Part shown: positions 25,688-34,645 of the stretch, one piece after another
Layout of the letters: each line of letters begins with the position of its first letter
How positions within the stretch are numbered: the first letter of the stretch is position 1
DNA from: Microthrixaceae bacterium
GTDB lineage: Bacteria; Actinomycetota; Acidimicrobiia; Acidimicrobiales; Microtrichaceae
NCBI GenBank assembly: GCA_020637215.1
Contig: JACJWI010000002.1
Location: 434,001 to 498,000, forward strand
Direction: 5' to 3'
Length of the DNA stretch: 64,000 bases
The notes under the pieces: model-generated
What the model was told of the DNA's origin: nothing
Databases searched by the model: none
The model's input: only the letters and a program-made list of their open reading frames with translations
Program-made: the position numbers and the translations under genes

Positions 25688-26199
25688 CGGTCGACCCCCG
25701 ATCCGATCCGGTCCAGTTCGATCATGTGCTCCCGCAGATGCCCCCGGGCCCGCGACAGGTGGGTCTTGACCGAGCCCTCCGACATGCCGAGCGAGCCGGC
25801 GACGTCCTCCTCGCTCAGGTCGATCAGGTAGCGCATCACGACCACCTCCTGCTGGCGGCGCGACAGCCGGTGCACCGCCCGGGCCAGGTCGACCTGCAGC
25901 GCGGCAGCGTCATCGGGACGGTCCGGGGCGGCCGGCTCGAGCCGGGGCATGGGACCGCTGCGGTCGCGGCGTCGGTGGTCGATGGCCAGGTTGCCGACCA
26001 CCCGCAGCAACCAGGCGTCGGGGTTGGGGTGCGAACGCACGTGCTCCCAGCGGGCGTAGGCCCGGGCGAGCGCCTCGGCGGAGATGTCCTCGGCCACGGT
26101 GCGGTCGCCGAGCAGACGTCGGGCCGTGCCCAGGGCGCGGTCGTGCATCCGTTCGTAGAACGCCCGGAACTCGTCGTCGCGCACGGGAACTGGCAACAC
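25684..26199 (-). CDS. ECF RNA polymerase sigma factor (SigE-like family)
   Basis: 171 residues with sigma region 2 (DEFRAFYERMHDRALGTARR to NPDAWLLRVVGNLAIDHRRR) and region 4 (LSRRQQEVVVMRYLIDLSEEDVAGSLGMSEGSVKTHLSRAR), the helix-turn-helix that reads the -35. Region 3 is absent, as in ECF types. GTG at 26199 sits directly after GGAGGG; TTG at 26196 has better spacing and is an alternative. It is divergent from the MauE cluster, only 174 bases away. Confidence 0.92.
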   Translation of the reverse strand: MLPVPVRDDEFRAFYERMHDRALGTARRLLGDRTVAEDISAEALARAYARWEHVRSHPNPDAWLLRVVGNLAIDHRRRDRSGPMPRLEPAAPDRPDDAAALQVDLARAVHRLSRRQQEVVVMRYLIDLSEEDVAGSLGMSEGSVKTHLSRARGHLREHMIELDRIGSGVDR

Positions 26200-26360
26200 A
26201 CCCTCCTACGACGTCCGAACGTACCGAAGGGTTGACACCGGGGTGAACCCGCCGGGCGGATCTCCCCAGTCGGATCTGCCCGGTCGACGCGACATCGGAG
26301 CGGTCCGGACCGGCCCGCTTCGCGTCGCTCAGGACGGGCTCGTCGGCGGTGCGTGGCGAT

Positions 26361-26366
26361 TACCCT
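26361..26366 (+). promoter_or_regulatory. -10 element (TACCCT) of a leaderless promoter for the MauE cluster
   Basis: TACCCT ends 7 bases before GTG 26374, which selects that start over the in-frame GTG at 26353. Confidence 0.55.
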
Positions 26367-26373
26367 GTCGGCC

Positions 26374-26988
26374 GTGACGGTCCTCGACGCGCTCTTCTGG
26401 GTGGTCAGCCTGGTGCTGGTCGTCGCCGGTGCGTCCAAGCTGACCGACCCCGCGCCGGTGGCGGCGACGCTGTCGGCGCTGCGACGGCCGAGTGGGTCGA
26501 CGGCGCACCCGGCCGGTCCGGGATCCGGCGTCGGGCTCGCCCGGTCCGTCGGGGCGCTGGAGGTCCTCGTCGGGCTGGCGGCGCTCACCGTCGGGGGCCC
26601 GCTCGTCGCGTTCGCCGTCGCGGCGGCCTACGCCGCGTTCGCCGTGGTGGTCGTCGTGGCCCGTTCCCGTGGCCTGGAGTCCTGTGGGTGCTTCGGCGTG
26701 GCCAGCGCTCCGCCGAGCTGGGTGCACGTCGCGGTCAACGTCGTGTCGGCCGCGGTCGCGGTCGCGGCTGCGGTCGCCGGTCCCGTCCCCGCCTCGGACG
26801 GCCTGTCCGCTCTGGGCGGACCCGATGCCGTCGTCGTCGGATGCCTGGTGCTGCTTGCCACCGCGCTGGTGGTGGTGATCGACACCACCGTCGCTGACGT
26901 GGTCGAGGCGGCCCGGCTGGTCCGCTCCCAGGCCGACGACGATCCCACACCGTCGCCGGAGCGTCCCTCGGAGGTCCTGACGCCGTGA
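26374..26988 (+). CDS. MauE/DoxX-like redox membrane protein
   Basis: A 204-residue membrane protein with about five helices and the paired cysteines SRGLESCGCFGVAS between helices. This is the MauE pattern: MauE supports formation of disulfides in the methylamine dehydrogenase small subunit. It starts a five- or six-gene set with 4-base overlaps. The start GTG 26374 is set by the upstream TACCCT. Its expected job is electron transfer to the MauD-like partner two genes on. Confidence 0.8.
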   Translation: MTVLDALFWVVSLVLVVAGASKLTDPAPVAATLSALRRPSGSTAHPAGPGSGVGLARSVGALEVLVGLAALTVGGPLVAFAVAAAYAAFAVVVVVARSRGLESCGCFGVASAPPSWVHVAVNVVSAAVAVAAAVAGPVPASDGLSALGGPDAVVVGCLVLLATALVVVIDTTVADVVEAARLVRSQADDDPTPSPERPSEVLTP

Positions 26989-29003
26989 CCATCAGCCCAC
27001 CGCGGGACACCGACCCGATGAACGTGCTGGGCCGCGCTCGGTCGGCCCCGTCGCTGTCGACCGACACCCCGGCGTCCGACGGAGCGGGACGCACCGACTC
27101 CGGAGCCCGCCCCGCTGCCGGGCCGGGCCGTCGCCGCGGGCGGCGGAACCTGGCCGAACGCGCCGCGTCGTTCCTGGAACGGCGGGTGGACCGGCGTGGC
27201 GTCCTGCGCCGGGGGGCGATGGCGGGCACCGCGCTGGCGGTCGCTCCGGCCACGTTCGCCCTCCGCCCCGGATCGGCCTACGCCGCGGTGTGCGCCCGCA
27301 ACGCGCTCTGCAACGACGGCTACACCGAGTTCTGCTGCACGATCACCGGCGCCAACCGCTGCCCGCCGGGCACCGCGCTCGGCGGCTGGTGGAAGGTCGA
27401 CGGCTCCGAGTTCTGCGGCGGCGGACCCCGCTACTACATGGACTGCAACGCCGGCTGCGGCGGCTGCGGATGCGGTTCCAACGGCATCTGCCCCGGCGGG
27501 TGCTCCGGCACGCCCTGCGGGTGCGCCAACGGCGACTGCAACAACCGCAAGGCCGGCTGCACCGGGTTCCGCTACGGCCAGTGCAACCAACACGTCCGCT
27601 GCCTCGGGCCCATCGTGTGCCGGGTCGTCACCTGCACCGAGCCGTGGCGCCTCGACGGCTCGTGCACCACCGCGGCGCGCACCGACAACGCCACCCGCTA
27701 CCACAACCGGTCCTGTCTCGAGGTCGACGCGACCGGCAACGTCGACGGGTTCACCGTCGTCCCCGGCGGCGTCCGCATCTCCGGCTGGGCGTTGGACCCG
27801 ACCGCGGTCGGATGGCCGATCAGCGTCAACGTCTACGACTGCCTCCGCCCGTCGACGACCATCCGCGCCGACCTGCCCAGGGCCGATGTCGCCGCGGCCT
27901 ACCCCGGCCAGGGACCCAACCACGGCTTCGACGTGTTCCTCCGCCTGTGTCCGGGCGAGCGTCTGGTGTCGGTGGCCGCCAACGACACGACGGGTCGTGG
28001 CTCGAACTGGATCTTCCACCGGATGGTCACGATCAGCCCGAACCCGTGGGGACATCTCGACGTGGTCGAGGGAGGGGTCGGCACCCTGCGCGTCGCGGGA
28101 TGGGCGATCGATCCCGACGGTGGCCCCAACCTGGTCGACGTCATCGTCGACGGGGTCCACGTGGCCCGGATCCCCGCCGACATCGACCGCCCGGACGTCG
28201 CGGCCGCCTATCCGCTGCTCGGCGGCCGCGCCGGCTTCGACCTGACCGTCCCGGTGTCGCCCGGTCCCCACATCGCGTGCGTGATCGTCCGCAACGCCGG
28301 GGCCGGTGCCGACCTCGACCTCGGCTGCCGGGTGGCGTCCGCGTCCGCGGCGCCGACCGGCAACCTCGAGTCGGTGGTATCGCCCGGGCCCGGCAGCGTG
28401 CGGGTCATCGGCTGGGCCCGCGACGCCGACACGACCGCTCCGATCCAGGTGCGCGTCACCGTCGACGGCGCCGATCGGGGTACCTATCCGGCCGACGCGG
28501 CGCGGGGCGACTCCGTGAACGGGCACGGCTTCGACATCACGGTGACCGGGGTCGCTCCCGGCGCCCGCAGCGTGTGCGTCACCGCGCTCGACGTCGGCGG
28601 CCACGGCGACGTGTCGCTGGGCTGCGTGACCACCGGGGTGGCCGCGGTCGCGGTCGGTCAGGTCCGGGCACTCGAGGCCGCGGACGGCGGGATGCGCCTG
28701 GCCACCACCCGGATCGAACGGGTCGACGGCAGCACCGCTCATGTCCGCGTCCTGGTCGACGGCTGGTTCCGCCTGTCGATGCGGGCAGGAGCCGACGGCA
28801 TCGACGAGCACGTGAAGCTGCCGCCGGGTGACCACGAGGTCGTCGTCACCGCGACCGTCGACGGACCGCGCACCATCCCGCTGGTGCTGACCAGCGCGCT
28901 CGTGCGCGTCGCGGAGGCGGCGCAGGACGCGGCCGGCGGGTCCGACACGGGCGAGGTCGACGCGGGCGGGGCCGGTCGGGGCCGTTCGGGGATCGACGCA
29001 TGA
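26985..29003 (+). CDS. Tat-exported cysteine-rich protein with MauA-like domain and C-terminal repeats
   Basis: 672 residues. A long disordered N-terminus leads to a Tat signal (RRGVLRRGAMAG, then a hydrophobic stretch ending SAYA near 100). Residues about 103-228 hold some 20 Cys with the order of the methylamine dehydrogenase light chain: EFCCTITGANRCPPGT, GGWWKVDGSEFC, YYMDCNAGCGGCGCG. MauA carries the TTQ cofactor made from two Trp; W135/W136 align with one of them and W221 is a possible second. From about 250 come three repeats of about 90 residues built around GWALDP/GWAIDP/GWARDA. GTGA overlap with the MauE gene. No heavy chain (MauB) or MauG is nearby. Whether TTQ forms is unknown. 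Confidence 0.7.
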   Translation: MTISPPRDTDPMNVLGRARSAPSLSTDTPASDGAGRTDSGARPAAGPGRRRGRRNLAERAASFLERRVDRRGVLRRGAMAGTALAVAPATFALRPGSAYAAVCARNALCNDGYTEFCCTITGANRCPPGTALGGWWKVDGSEFCGGGPRYYMDCNAGCGGCGCGSNGICPGGCSGTPCGCANGDCNNRKAGCTGFRYGQCNQHVRCLGPIVCRVVTCTEPWRLDGSCTTAARTDNATRYHNRSCLEVDATGNVDGFTVVPGGVRISGWALDPTAVGWPISVNVYDCLRPSTTIRADLPRADVAAAYPGQGPNHGFDVFLRLCPGERLVSVAANDTTGRGSNWIFHRMVTISPNPWGHLDVVEGGVGTLRVAGWAIDPDGGPNLVDVIVDGVHVARIPADIDRPDVAAAYPLLGGRAGFDLTVPVSPGPHIACVIVRNAGAGADLDLGCRVASASAAPTGNLESVVSPGPGSVRVIGWARDADTTAPIQVRVTVDGADRGTYPADAARGDSVNGHGFDITVTGVAPGARSVCVTALDVGGHGDVSLGCVTTGVAAVAVGQVRALEAADGGMRLATTRIERVDGSTAHVRVLVDGWFRLSMRAGADGIDEHVKLPPGDHEVVVTATVDGPRTIPLVLTSALVRVAEAAQDAAGGSDTGEVDAGGAGRGRSGIDA

Positions 29004-29851
29004 CCGTCGCCGCCGCTCTCCTCGGGGTCGTCGTCGCCCTGTTGGCCGTGCTGGTGGTCAGCCTGTTGCGCAGCCACGCCGAGATCCTCCGCGCCCTGCA
29101 CGACCTGGGCGTCGACCTCGATCCCGCCAACCCCGCCGAGGTGGCCCGCGCCACCCGGGCGGCGCGCGCGGCCGTGACCGATCCGTCCGGTGGCGCCCCG
29201 GCCGGGACCGGCGGCGCGGCCCCCGCGGGGTCGTCGTTCGTGACCGGGGACGGCGTGCCCGAACCCGGTGACCTCCTCGGCACCGCGGCGTTCGACCTGT
29301 CGGGACTGGACCCCGCCGGTGACGCGGTCGCGGTCGGCGTCACCGGGGGCGCTCACCGCACGCTGTTGGCATTCCTGTCGACCGGGTGCAGCACCTGCCA
29401 CCAGTTCTGGGGTGCGTTCGCGGAGGGGATCGAACTGCCGGCGCCCGACATCCGCCTGGTCGTGGTCACCCAGGGAGCCGATGCCGAGACCCCGGCGCGG
29501 GTGGCGGAGCTGGCACCCCCGGGCATCGACGTCGTCATGTCGAGCGACGCCTGGGAGGACTATGGCGTCCCGGTCGCTCCGTACTTCGCTCTCGTCGATG
29601 GCGGTCAGGTGGTGGGAGAGGGTGCGGCGGCGTCGTGGCCGCAGGTCGTCGACCTGCTCGGCCGGTCGCTCGCGGACGTCGGCCGTTCGCTCGCAGCGCC
29701 GGGGCGCGCCGCCCCGTCGAGGCGGGCGTTCCTCACCGGACGCGACCGCGCCGACCGCGTCGACGCCGAGCTGGCTGCCGCGGGCATCCGACCGGGAGAC
29801 CCGAGGCTGTACGAACCGGTCCTCGACCCCGATGCCGAGGAGCGCCCGTGA
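29000..29851 (+). CDS. MauD-like membrane-anchored thioredoxin-fold protein
   Basis: 283 residues: one N-terminal membrane helix (about 3-24), a linker, then a redoxin fold with the active-site motif STGCSTCHQFW and the cis-Pro segment YGVPVAPYFALVDG. MauD is the disulfide-handling partner of MauE in methylamine dehydrogenase assembly, and the order E-A-D here repeats that theme. The C-terminus (about 60 residues) is charged and not part of the fold. ATGA overlap on the left, GTGA overlap on the right. Confidence 0.78.
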   Translation: MTVAAALLGVVVALLAVLVVSLLRSHAEILRALHDLGVDLDPANPAEVARATRAARAAVTDPSGGAPAGTGGAAPAGSSFVTGDGVPEPGDLLGTAAFDLSGLDPAGDAVAVGVTGGAHRTLLAFLSTGCSTCHQFWGAFAEGIELPAPDIRLVVVTQGADAETPARVAELAPPGIDVVMSSDAWEDYGVPVAPYFALVDGGQVVGEGAAASWPQVVDLLGRSLADVGRSLAAPGRAAPSRRAFLTGRDRADRVDAELAAAGIRPGDPRLYEPVLDPDAEERP

Positions 29852-30354
29852 GCCCCGTCGTCGCGGCCGCACGGACCATGAGCGCCCACGGTCTGTCGGT
29901 CAAGGTCCCCGCCGGTTGGGACGGGTCGATCCGCCGCGCCGCGGGTGACCCGAGCGACACCGACATCGACGACGTCGGCCGGCTGGGCACCACCAACCCG
30001 GTGCTGCACGTGGCCAGCTTCCCGCTTCCGGCGGTCCGCGGCGACTACGGCGGCGGAGCCGTGCAGGCGATGGGGCCGAACGACGTCTTCATCGCGCTCG
30101 TCGAGTTCGATCCCGACGCCGGGTCCACCCCGCTGTTCTCGGCGCCGGGTCTGCGTCGCCCGCTGCGGGTGACCGACTTCGACCGCTCGACCATGCACCG
30201 GCCACTGCCCGGCGCCAGCGGCCACCAGCAGTTCTTCCACACCCGGGGCCGGGCGTTCGCCCTGTACGTGGCGCTGGGCGCCCACCGCCTCCGGGCGTCG
30301 TCGGTCCCCCGGGTCGACCGGGTGCTCGCCACCCTGTCGATCAGCCCTCGATGA
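29848..30354 (+). CDS. Hypothetical protein of the Mau-like operon
   Basis: 168 residues, no recognised family. It begins LSVKVPAGWDGSIRR after about 12 residues, a pattern like small secreted/PsbP-type beta-sandwich proteins, but no signal peptide is visible. The core contains a TNPVLHVASFPLP strand region and ends with RVLATLSISPR. The start GTG overlaps the MauD-like stop by 4 bases and its own stop overlaps the next ATG by 4, so it is a real operon member. Function unknown. Confidence 0.7.
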   Translation: MSPVVAAARTMSAHGLSVKVPAGWDGSIRRAAGDPSDTDIDDVGRLGTTNPVLHVASFPLPAVRGDYGGGAVQAMGPNDVFIALVEFDPDAGSTPLFSAPGLRRPLRVTDFDRSTMHRPLPGASGHQQFFHTRGRAFALYVALGAHRLRASSVPRVDRVLATLSISPR

Positions 30355-32471
30355 CCGACGGCGCCGGCGGTCCAGCTGCCGCGGTACACACCGTCCTCGT
30401 CGTCGCCAAGTCCCACCTCGACGTCGGCTTCACCGACCTGGCCGCCGCGGTCCGCGAGCGGTGGCTGCGCGAGCTGCTGCCGCGGGCGGTGCACACCGCG
30501 GCCGCCCTGCGCGACCGCGGCGCCGGTCCCCGGTTGTGCTGGACCACCCCGTCGTGGATCCTGCACGAGGCGCTCGAGGACGGGGACCAGGGTCTTCGGG
30601 CCATGGTCGACGCCGCGGTCGGGGCCGGGGACCTCGCGTGGCACGCCGCGCCGTTCACGACCCACACCGAGCTGGTCGACCGTTCGCTGTTCGCCCACGG
30701 CCTGAGCATCTCGGCCCGACTGGACCAGCGGTTCGGGCGCCGGACCCGGGCCGCCAAGTTGACCGACGTCCCGGGCCACACCCGGGCGGTGGTGTCGCTG
30801 CTCGCCGAGGCCGGAGTGGACCTGTTGCACGTCGGCGTGAACCCCGCGGCTGCCTCCCCCGACGTCCCGGAGCTGTTCCGCTGGCGAGACGACGCCGCCG
30901 CGTCCGTGGCACACCCGTCGGAGCCGTTCGACGCGACCGGCCGACCCGATCCGCCCGCGATCAACGTCCTGTACCGCTCCGGCGGCTACGGCGCCCTCCA
31001 GGTGCTGGCCGGCAGCGGGGTCGCGGTCGACCTGTGGGTCGACGGCGACAACGACGGACCCCCGGACGTCGACGACGTCGTCGCCCGCTGGGACCGGCTC
31101 CGCCTCGCGCATCCGGCCGCCGAGATCCGCGCCGCCACCCTCGACGACGTGGCCGACGTCGTCCGGTCGGTGGCGGCGGACCTGCCGGTGCTGAACGCCG
31201 AGATCGGCGACACGTGGATCCACGGCATCGCCTCGGACCCGTCGAAGACCGCCGCGTTCCGCGAGACGTGCCGACGGCGACGGAGCTGGATCGACTCGGG
31301 TGCCGTCGCCGCGGACGACCCGGCGCTGTGGTCGGCGTCGACCGAGCTCCTGCTGGTGGCCGAGCACACGTGGGGACTCGACCAGAAGACCCACTGGCCC
31401 GACACCGACCACTGGTCCGAGTCGGCGCTGGCGTCGGTGCGGCCCCGGCCCGCGACCCGGCGCTTCGAGTGGAGCTGGAGCGAGCAGCGTTCCTACCTGG
31501 ACCGGTTCCTGCAGCGGCTGGAGGCCGCCGGGCGTTCCGACCTGGCCGCGGACGCACGGGCGGGGATGTTGCTGACCGGAGCGGCACCGGTGTCGGTCGA
31601 CGGCCTCGTCGCCCTGTCCCGTCCCGACGACGGGGGACCGATCCGTGCCCGGCTGGGCCCGCTCGAGGTGGCCGTCGATCCCCACGACGGGGCGCTGGTC
31701 GAGCTCGTCGTCGACGCGGAGGGAGGGGGCCGTCGCGACCTGGTCGGCGGCGGTCGGGCCCTCGGCCGGGTGGGTCACCGCACCTACGACGCCGCGGACT
31801 ACGAGCGCTGGTTCTCGACCTACAACGCGGGGACCCGACCCGAGGACCGGGACTGGGCCCGCTGGGACAACACCAAGCCCGGCCTCGACCGCAGCGGCGC
31901 CCGGTCGGCCTGGTACGCCCCCGACCTGGTCGGTGCCTGGACGGGTCGTCGCGACGCCGACGGCGGCGGTCCCGGCGCCGAGGTGCTGGTGCTCGAGCTG
32001 TCGTTCTCCGACGAGACCCGTTCGCTCAGCGCGGCTCCGCCATGGGTGCTGGTCGGCTACGAGCTCGTCGACGGACGCCCCGACGAGCTGTCGGTGTGGG
32101 TCCAGTGGGTGGGCAAGGCCGCCGCACGGTGGCCCGAGTCGACGTGGTGCTCGTTCGTGCCGACCGTGGCCGACGACGACGCCTGGACCATGTCGAAGAT
32201 GGGCGAGGACGTCTCGCCGCTCGACGTGGTGTCCCGAGGGGCGCGCACCCTGCACGCCGCGGACGTGGTACGCCACCGCGACGGCATCCGCCTGGAGTTG
32301 ATCGACGCGCCCCTGGTGGCGCCGGGGTCGCCCTCGCTGTTGCGCTTCGAGGACCGGCTCCCGGACCTGGCCGGCGGTTGGCACGTCTGCCTGTACGCCA
32401 ACGTGTGGGGGACGAACTTCCCGATGTGGTGTCCCGGTGACGCCCGCTTCCGCCTCACCCTCGGCTGGTGA
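30351..32471 (+). CDS. GH38-like / DUF5054-type protein
   Basis: 706 residues. The N-terminus VVAKSHLDVGFTDLA is the HLD motif seen in alpha-mannosidase-type (GH38) folds and in DUF5054 proteins; AKLTDVPGHTR and GDTWIHGIASDPSK are further conserved-looking segments with Asp/His. The C-terminal 270 residues form a beta-rich domain (RLGPLEVAVDPHDGALV to WGTNFPMW). No signal peptide. It is translationally coupled to the MauD-like cluster although no link between the two functions is known. The substrate is not predictable. Confidence 0.6.
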   Translation: MTDGAGGPAAAVHTVLVVAKSHLDVGFTDLAAAVRERWLRELLPRAVHTAAALRDRGAGPRLCWTTPSWILHEALEDGDQGLRAMVDAAVGAGDLAWHAAPFTTHTELVDRSLFAHGLSISARLDQRFGRRTRAAKLTDVPGHTRAVVSLLAEAGVDLLHVGVNPAAASPDVPELFRWRDDAAASVAHPSEPFDATGRPDPPAINVLYRSGGYGALQVLAGSGVAVDLWVDGDNDGPPDVDDVVARWDRLRLAHPAAEIRAATLDDVADVVRSVAADLPVLNAEIGDTWIHGIASDPSKTAAFRETCRRRRSWIDSGAVAADDPALWSASTELLLVAEHTWGLDQKTHWPDTDHWSESALASVRPRPATRRFEWSWSEQRSYLDRFLQRLEAAGRSDLAADARAGMLLTGAAPVSVDGLVALSRPDDGGPIRARLGPLEVAVDPHDGALVELVVDAEGGGRRDLVGGGRALGRVGHRTYDAADYERWFSTYNAGTRPEDRDWARWDNTKPGLDRSGARSAWYAPDLVGAWTGRRDADGGGPGAEVLVLELSFSDETRSLSAAPPWVLVGYELVDGRPDELSVWVQWVGKAAARWPESTWCSFVPTVADDDAWTMSKMGEDVSPLDVVSRGARTLHAADVVRHRDGIRLELIDAPLVAPGSPSLLRFEDRLPDLAGGWHVCLYANVWGTNFPMWCPGDARFRLTLGW

Positions 32472-33334
32472 CGGCCGCGTCGTCGGTCCAGACTTCATCG
32501 ATGCCTCGTCCCCGTCGAGTCAGCACGTCCCGGCCCCGCCGCCCGTCCAGGCCCCGCCGTACGTCCCGGCCCCGCCGTGTGGCCCGGTTGCTCGCTGCGG
32601 GGGCCGTGGCCGCCGCGGTGGGCGTCGGGCTCGCCGGCTGCGGCGACGACCCGGACGCGGGCGCGACCCGAGGCGACGGCGAGCACAAGATCACCGTCGC
32701 CGGCGACTCGATCTCGGTCGGGCTGGGATCGCAGCTGCGCGAGGTGCTGGCCGACCGGGACGGCGGCGGCGGGGGAGCGGGCGGCGGCGATGGTCTCAAT
32801 GGTGCCGACGACGTGGTCGTCAAGGTGATCGGCGAACCCGGCACCGGTCTGGCCCGACCCGACAACTTCGACTGGCCGACGCGCCTGCGTGCCCTGGCCG
32901 CCGACTTCCCGCCCGACGTGCTCGTGTTCTCGGTGGGCTCCAACGACGCCCAGGACCTGACCGACGCGGCGGGCGACGTGGTCGTGCCCATGTCCGACGA
33001 GCAGGCGTGGGACGCCGAGTACTCCCGGCGTCTGGCCGAGGTGTTCGACGCCTTCCGACCCGCCGACGGCGAGGACCCGGCGACCCGGGTGGTCTGGGTC
33101 GGCCACGTCCGCACCGCCCGCGACGACGTCGCCGACACCAACCGGCGCGTGCACCGGCTGGCGACCGAGGTCGCGGCGGACCGTCCCTGGGTGGAGGTGC
33201 GCGACCTGGCGGCGCTGCTGGGGACCGGCGACAGCGAGGCGACCCGGTGCCTGCTCCCCGACGGCCTTCACCTCAGCGTCGACTGCCTGGCCGAGGCGGA
33301 TCGGGCGCTGCTGGACGACCTGGTGGCGCGGTGA
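32468..33334 (+). CDS. SGNH/GDSL-type hydrolase lipoprotein
   Basis: Extracytoplasmic hydrolase of 288 residues. A basic N-terminus with repeated RPRR units is followed by a hydrophobic helix and lipobox LAGC. Block I is VAGDSISVGLG with the Ser nucleophile, block III includes FSVGSNDAQD, and the Asp-His pair is LLPDGLHLSVDC. It resembles DUF459-type SGNH proteins that modify cell-wall glycans. GTG overlaps the previous stop; an internal ATG at 32501 is an alternative start. The lipobox places it on the outer face of the membrane. Confidence 0.82.
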   Translation: MTAASSVQTSSMPRPRRVSTSRPRRPSRPRRTSRPRRVARLLAAGAVAAAVGVGLAGCGDDPDAGATRGDGEHKITVAGDSISVGLGSQLREVLADRDGGGGGAGGGDGLNGADDVVVKVIGEPGTGLARPDNFDWPTRLRALAADFPPDVLVFSVGSNDAQDLTDAAGDVVVPMSDEQAWDAEYSRRLAEVFDAFRPADGEDPATRVVWVGHVRTARDDVADTNRRVHRLATEVAADRPWVEVRDLAALLGTGDSEATRCLLPDGLHLSVDCLAEADRALLDDLVAR

Positions 33335-33383
33335 CGGTCGAGGCGGGGAACAACCCGTCGCCGTTCCCCGGTTGGATGAGCTG

Positions 33384-34025
33384 ATGGACCGCATCGAGTT
33401 CTTCTTCGACCCCGTCTGCCCGTTCGCCTGGCTGACCAGCCGCTGGGCGGTCGAGGTGTCGGAGCGCACCGACCTGCGGATCGACTGGCGTTTCATCTCG
33501 CTGCGCGTCCTCAACGAGGAGCGGGAGACCTTCGAGCGCCACCGGCAGGCTCACCTGGCCGGCCTGCACCTGCTGCGCGTCGCGGACGCGGTGCGCAGCG
33601 AACACGGCAACGACGGCGTCGGCGCCTACTACACCGCGCTGGGGACCGAGCTGCACACCCAGGGGCGTCGTGACGAGCTGTTCGGAGGTGAGGAGATCGA
33701 CCTGGACGGTCTGGTGGGCCGCGCCCTCGCCACCGCCGGCCTGTCGGGCGAGCTGGCCGCCGCGAGCGGGGACGCGGATCGGGACCGGGTCGTGCGGGCC
33801 GAGACCGACCTCGCCCTCTCCCGCACCGGTGCGGACGTCGGAACGCCGATCATCACCTTCGACCCGGACCGGCCCGACACGTCCAGCTTCTTCGGGCCGG
33901 TGGTGAACCGGATCCCTCGGGGCGACGAGGCGGTCGAGCTGTGGGACGCGCTGGCGACCGTGGCGCGCATCCCGGGGGTGGCGGAGCTCAAGCGCTCCCT
34001 GCGCGGCACCCTCGACTTCACCTGA
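33384..34025 (+). CDS. DsbA-like / 2-hydroxychromene-2-carboxylate isomerase-type thioredoxin-fold protein
   Basis: 213 residues, cytosolic. It starts MDRIEFFFDPVCPFAWLTSRW, with a single Cys in the CPFA context typical of the DsbA-like FrnE/HCCA isomerase group rather than of true disulfide oxidases. The helical insert and the cis-Pro region VGTPIITFD support the fold. The ATG at 33384 is chosen over an in-frame TTG 12 bases upstream. Possible glutathione/mycothiol-dependent isomerase; no substrate evidence. Confidence 0.78.
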   Translation: MDRIEFFFDPVCPFAWLTSRWAVEVSERTDLRIDWRFISLRVLNEERETFERHRQAHLAGLHLLRVADAVRSEHGNDGVGAYYTALGTELHTQGRRDELFGGEEIDLDGLVGRALATAGLSGELAAASGDADRDRVVRAETDLALSRTGADVGTPIITFDPDRPDTSSFFGPVVNRIPRGDEAVELWDALATVARIPGVAELKRSLRGTLDFT

Positions 34026-34039
34026 CCCCACCCCCAGGT

Positions 34040-34086
34040 TTCTGACGACAAGTCACGACACTGGCGGTACTCAACTGTCATCGGAA
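34040..34086 (+). repeat. 47-bp dispersed palindromic element, copy 1
   Basis: Begins TTCTGACGAC; its first 33 bases are identical to the reverse complement of 60281-60327 and overall 43 of 47 match. The terminal inverted repeats here are imperfect (TTCTGACGACA / TGTCATCGGAA). Lies between the DsbA-like gene and the pseudopilin cluster. Confidence 0.85.
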
Positions 34087-34132
34087 CGCGGCGAACACCT
34101 CATTCGAACGCCGTTCGTGCCGATGAGTTCCC

Positions 34133-34645
34133 GTGAGCCGGACTGCTCCTCGTCGCCCCACGCGCCCGCCAGCCCGCGGTCAGTCCGGCGCGTCCCTCAT
34201 GGAGGTGCTGGTCGGCATCGCCGTCATGGTCCCCCTGACGTTGGCGTCGGTGTCGGGCCTGCTGCTGGGCATGAAGGTGTCGAGCTCCACCCAGACCGAC
34301 CAGCGCATGGAGACCGAGCTCACCGCTGCCACCGAGGACCTGGCCGCCACGCCGTACCTGATCTGCGGTACCGCCGGGGAGTACCAGCAGATGCTGGAGG
34401 CATGGAGCGGCAAGCTCGGTGTCGAACGGACCCCACAGGAGCAGGCCCGACGTCCTGATGTCGGCGTCACCGGGATCGAGTACTGGGACGCGGAGCGGTC
34501 ACGGTTCCGACCCGGCTGCCCGGGTGACGACGGGGCGCAGCGACTCACCGTCACGGTGTTCCGACGCGACGCGGATGGGATCGACTCGATCAGGGGAACG
34601 GTCGTCAAGCGCAACCCCGACGCCCGACGCCGAGGCGCCCGATGA
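34133..34645 (+). CDS. Minor pseudopilin-like protein
   Basis: 170 residues with a type IV prepilin N-terminus: RGQSG|ASLMEVLVG, cleavage after G19, Glu at +5 (E24) and a hydrophobic helix following. A small globular part has two Cys (ICGTAG, RPGCPG). Type II secretion or competence-pilus minor pilins look like this. First of three coupled pilin-like genes (ATGA overlap). The prepilin peptidase and assembly ATPase are not in the window. Confidence 0.82.
   Translation: MSRTAPRRPTRPPARGQSGASLMEVLVGIAVMVPLTLASVSGLLLGMKVSSSTQTDQRMETELTAATEDLAATPYLICGTAGEYQQMLEAWSGKLGVERTPQEQARRPDVGVTGIEYWDAERSRFRPGCPGDDGAQRLTVTVFRRDADGIDSIRGTVVKRNPDARRRGAR

Noticed and set aside
26215..26260. Candidate ECF autoregulatory promoter (AACCC ... 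CGTC) upstream of the sigma gene
   Set aside because: Spacing and the -35 block fit only loosely; such short matches occur by chance at this GC content.
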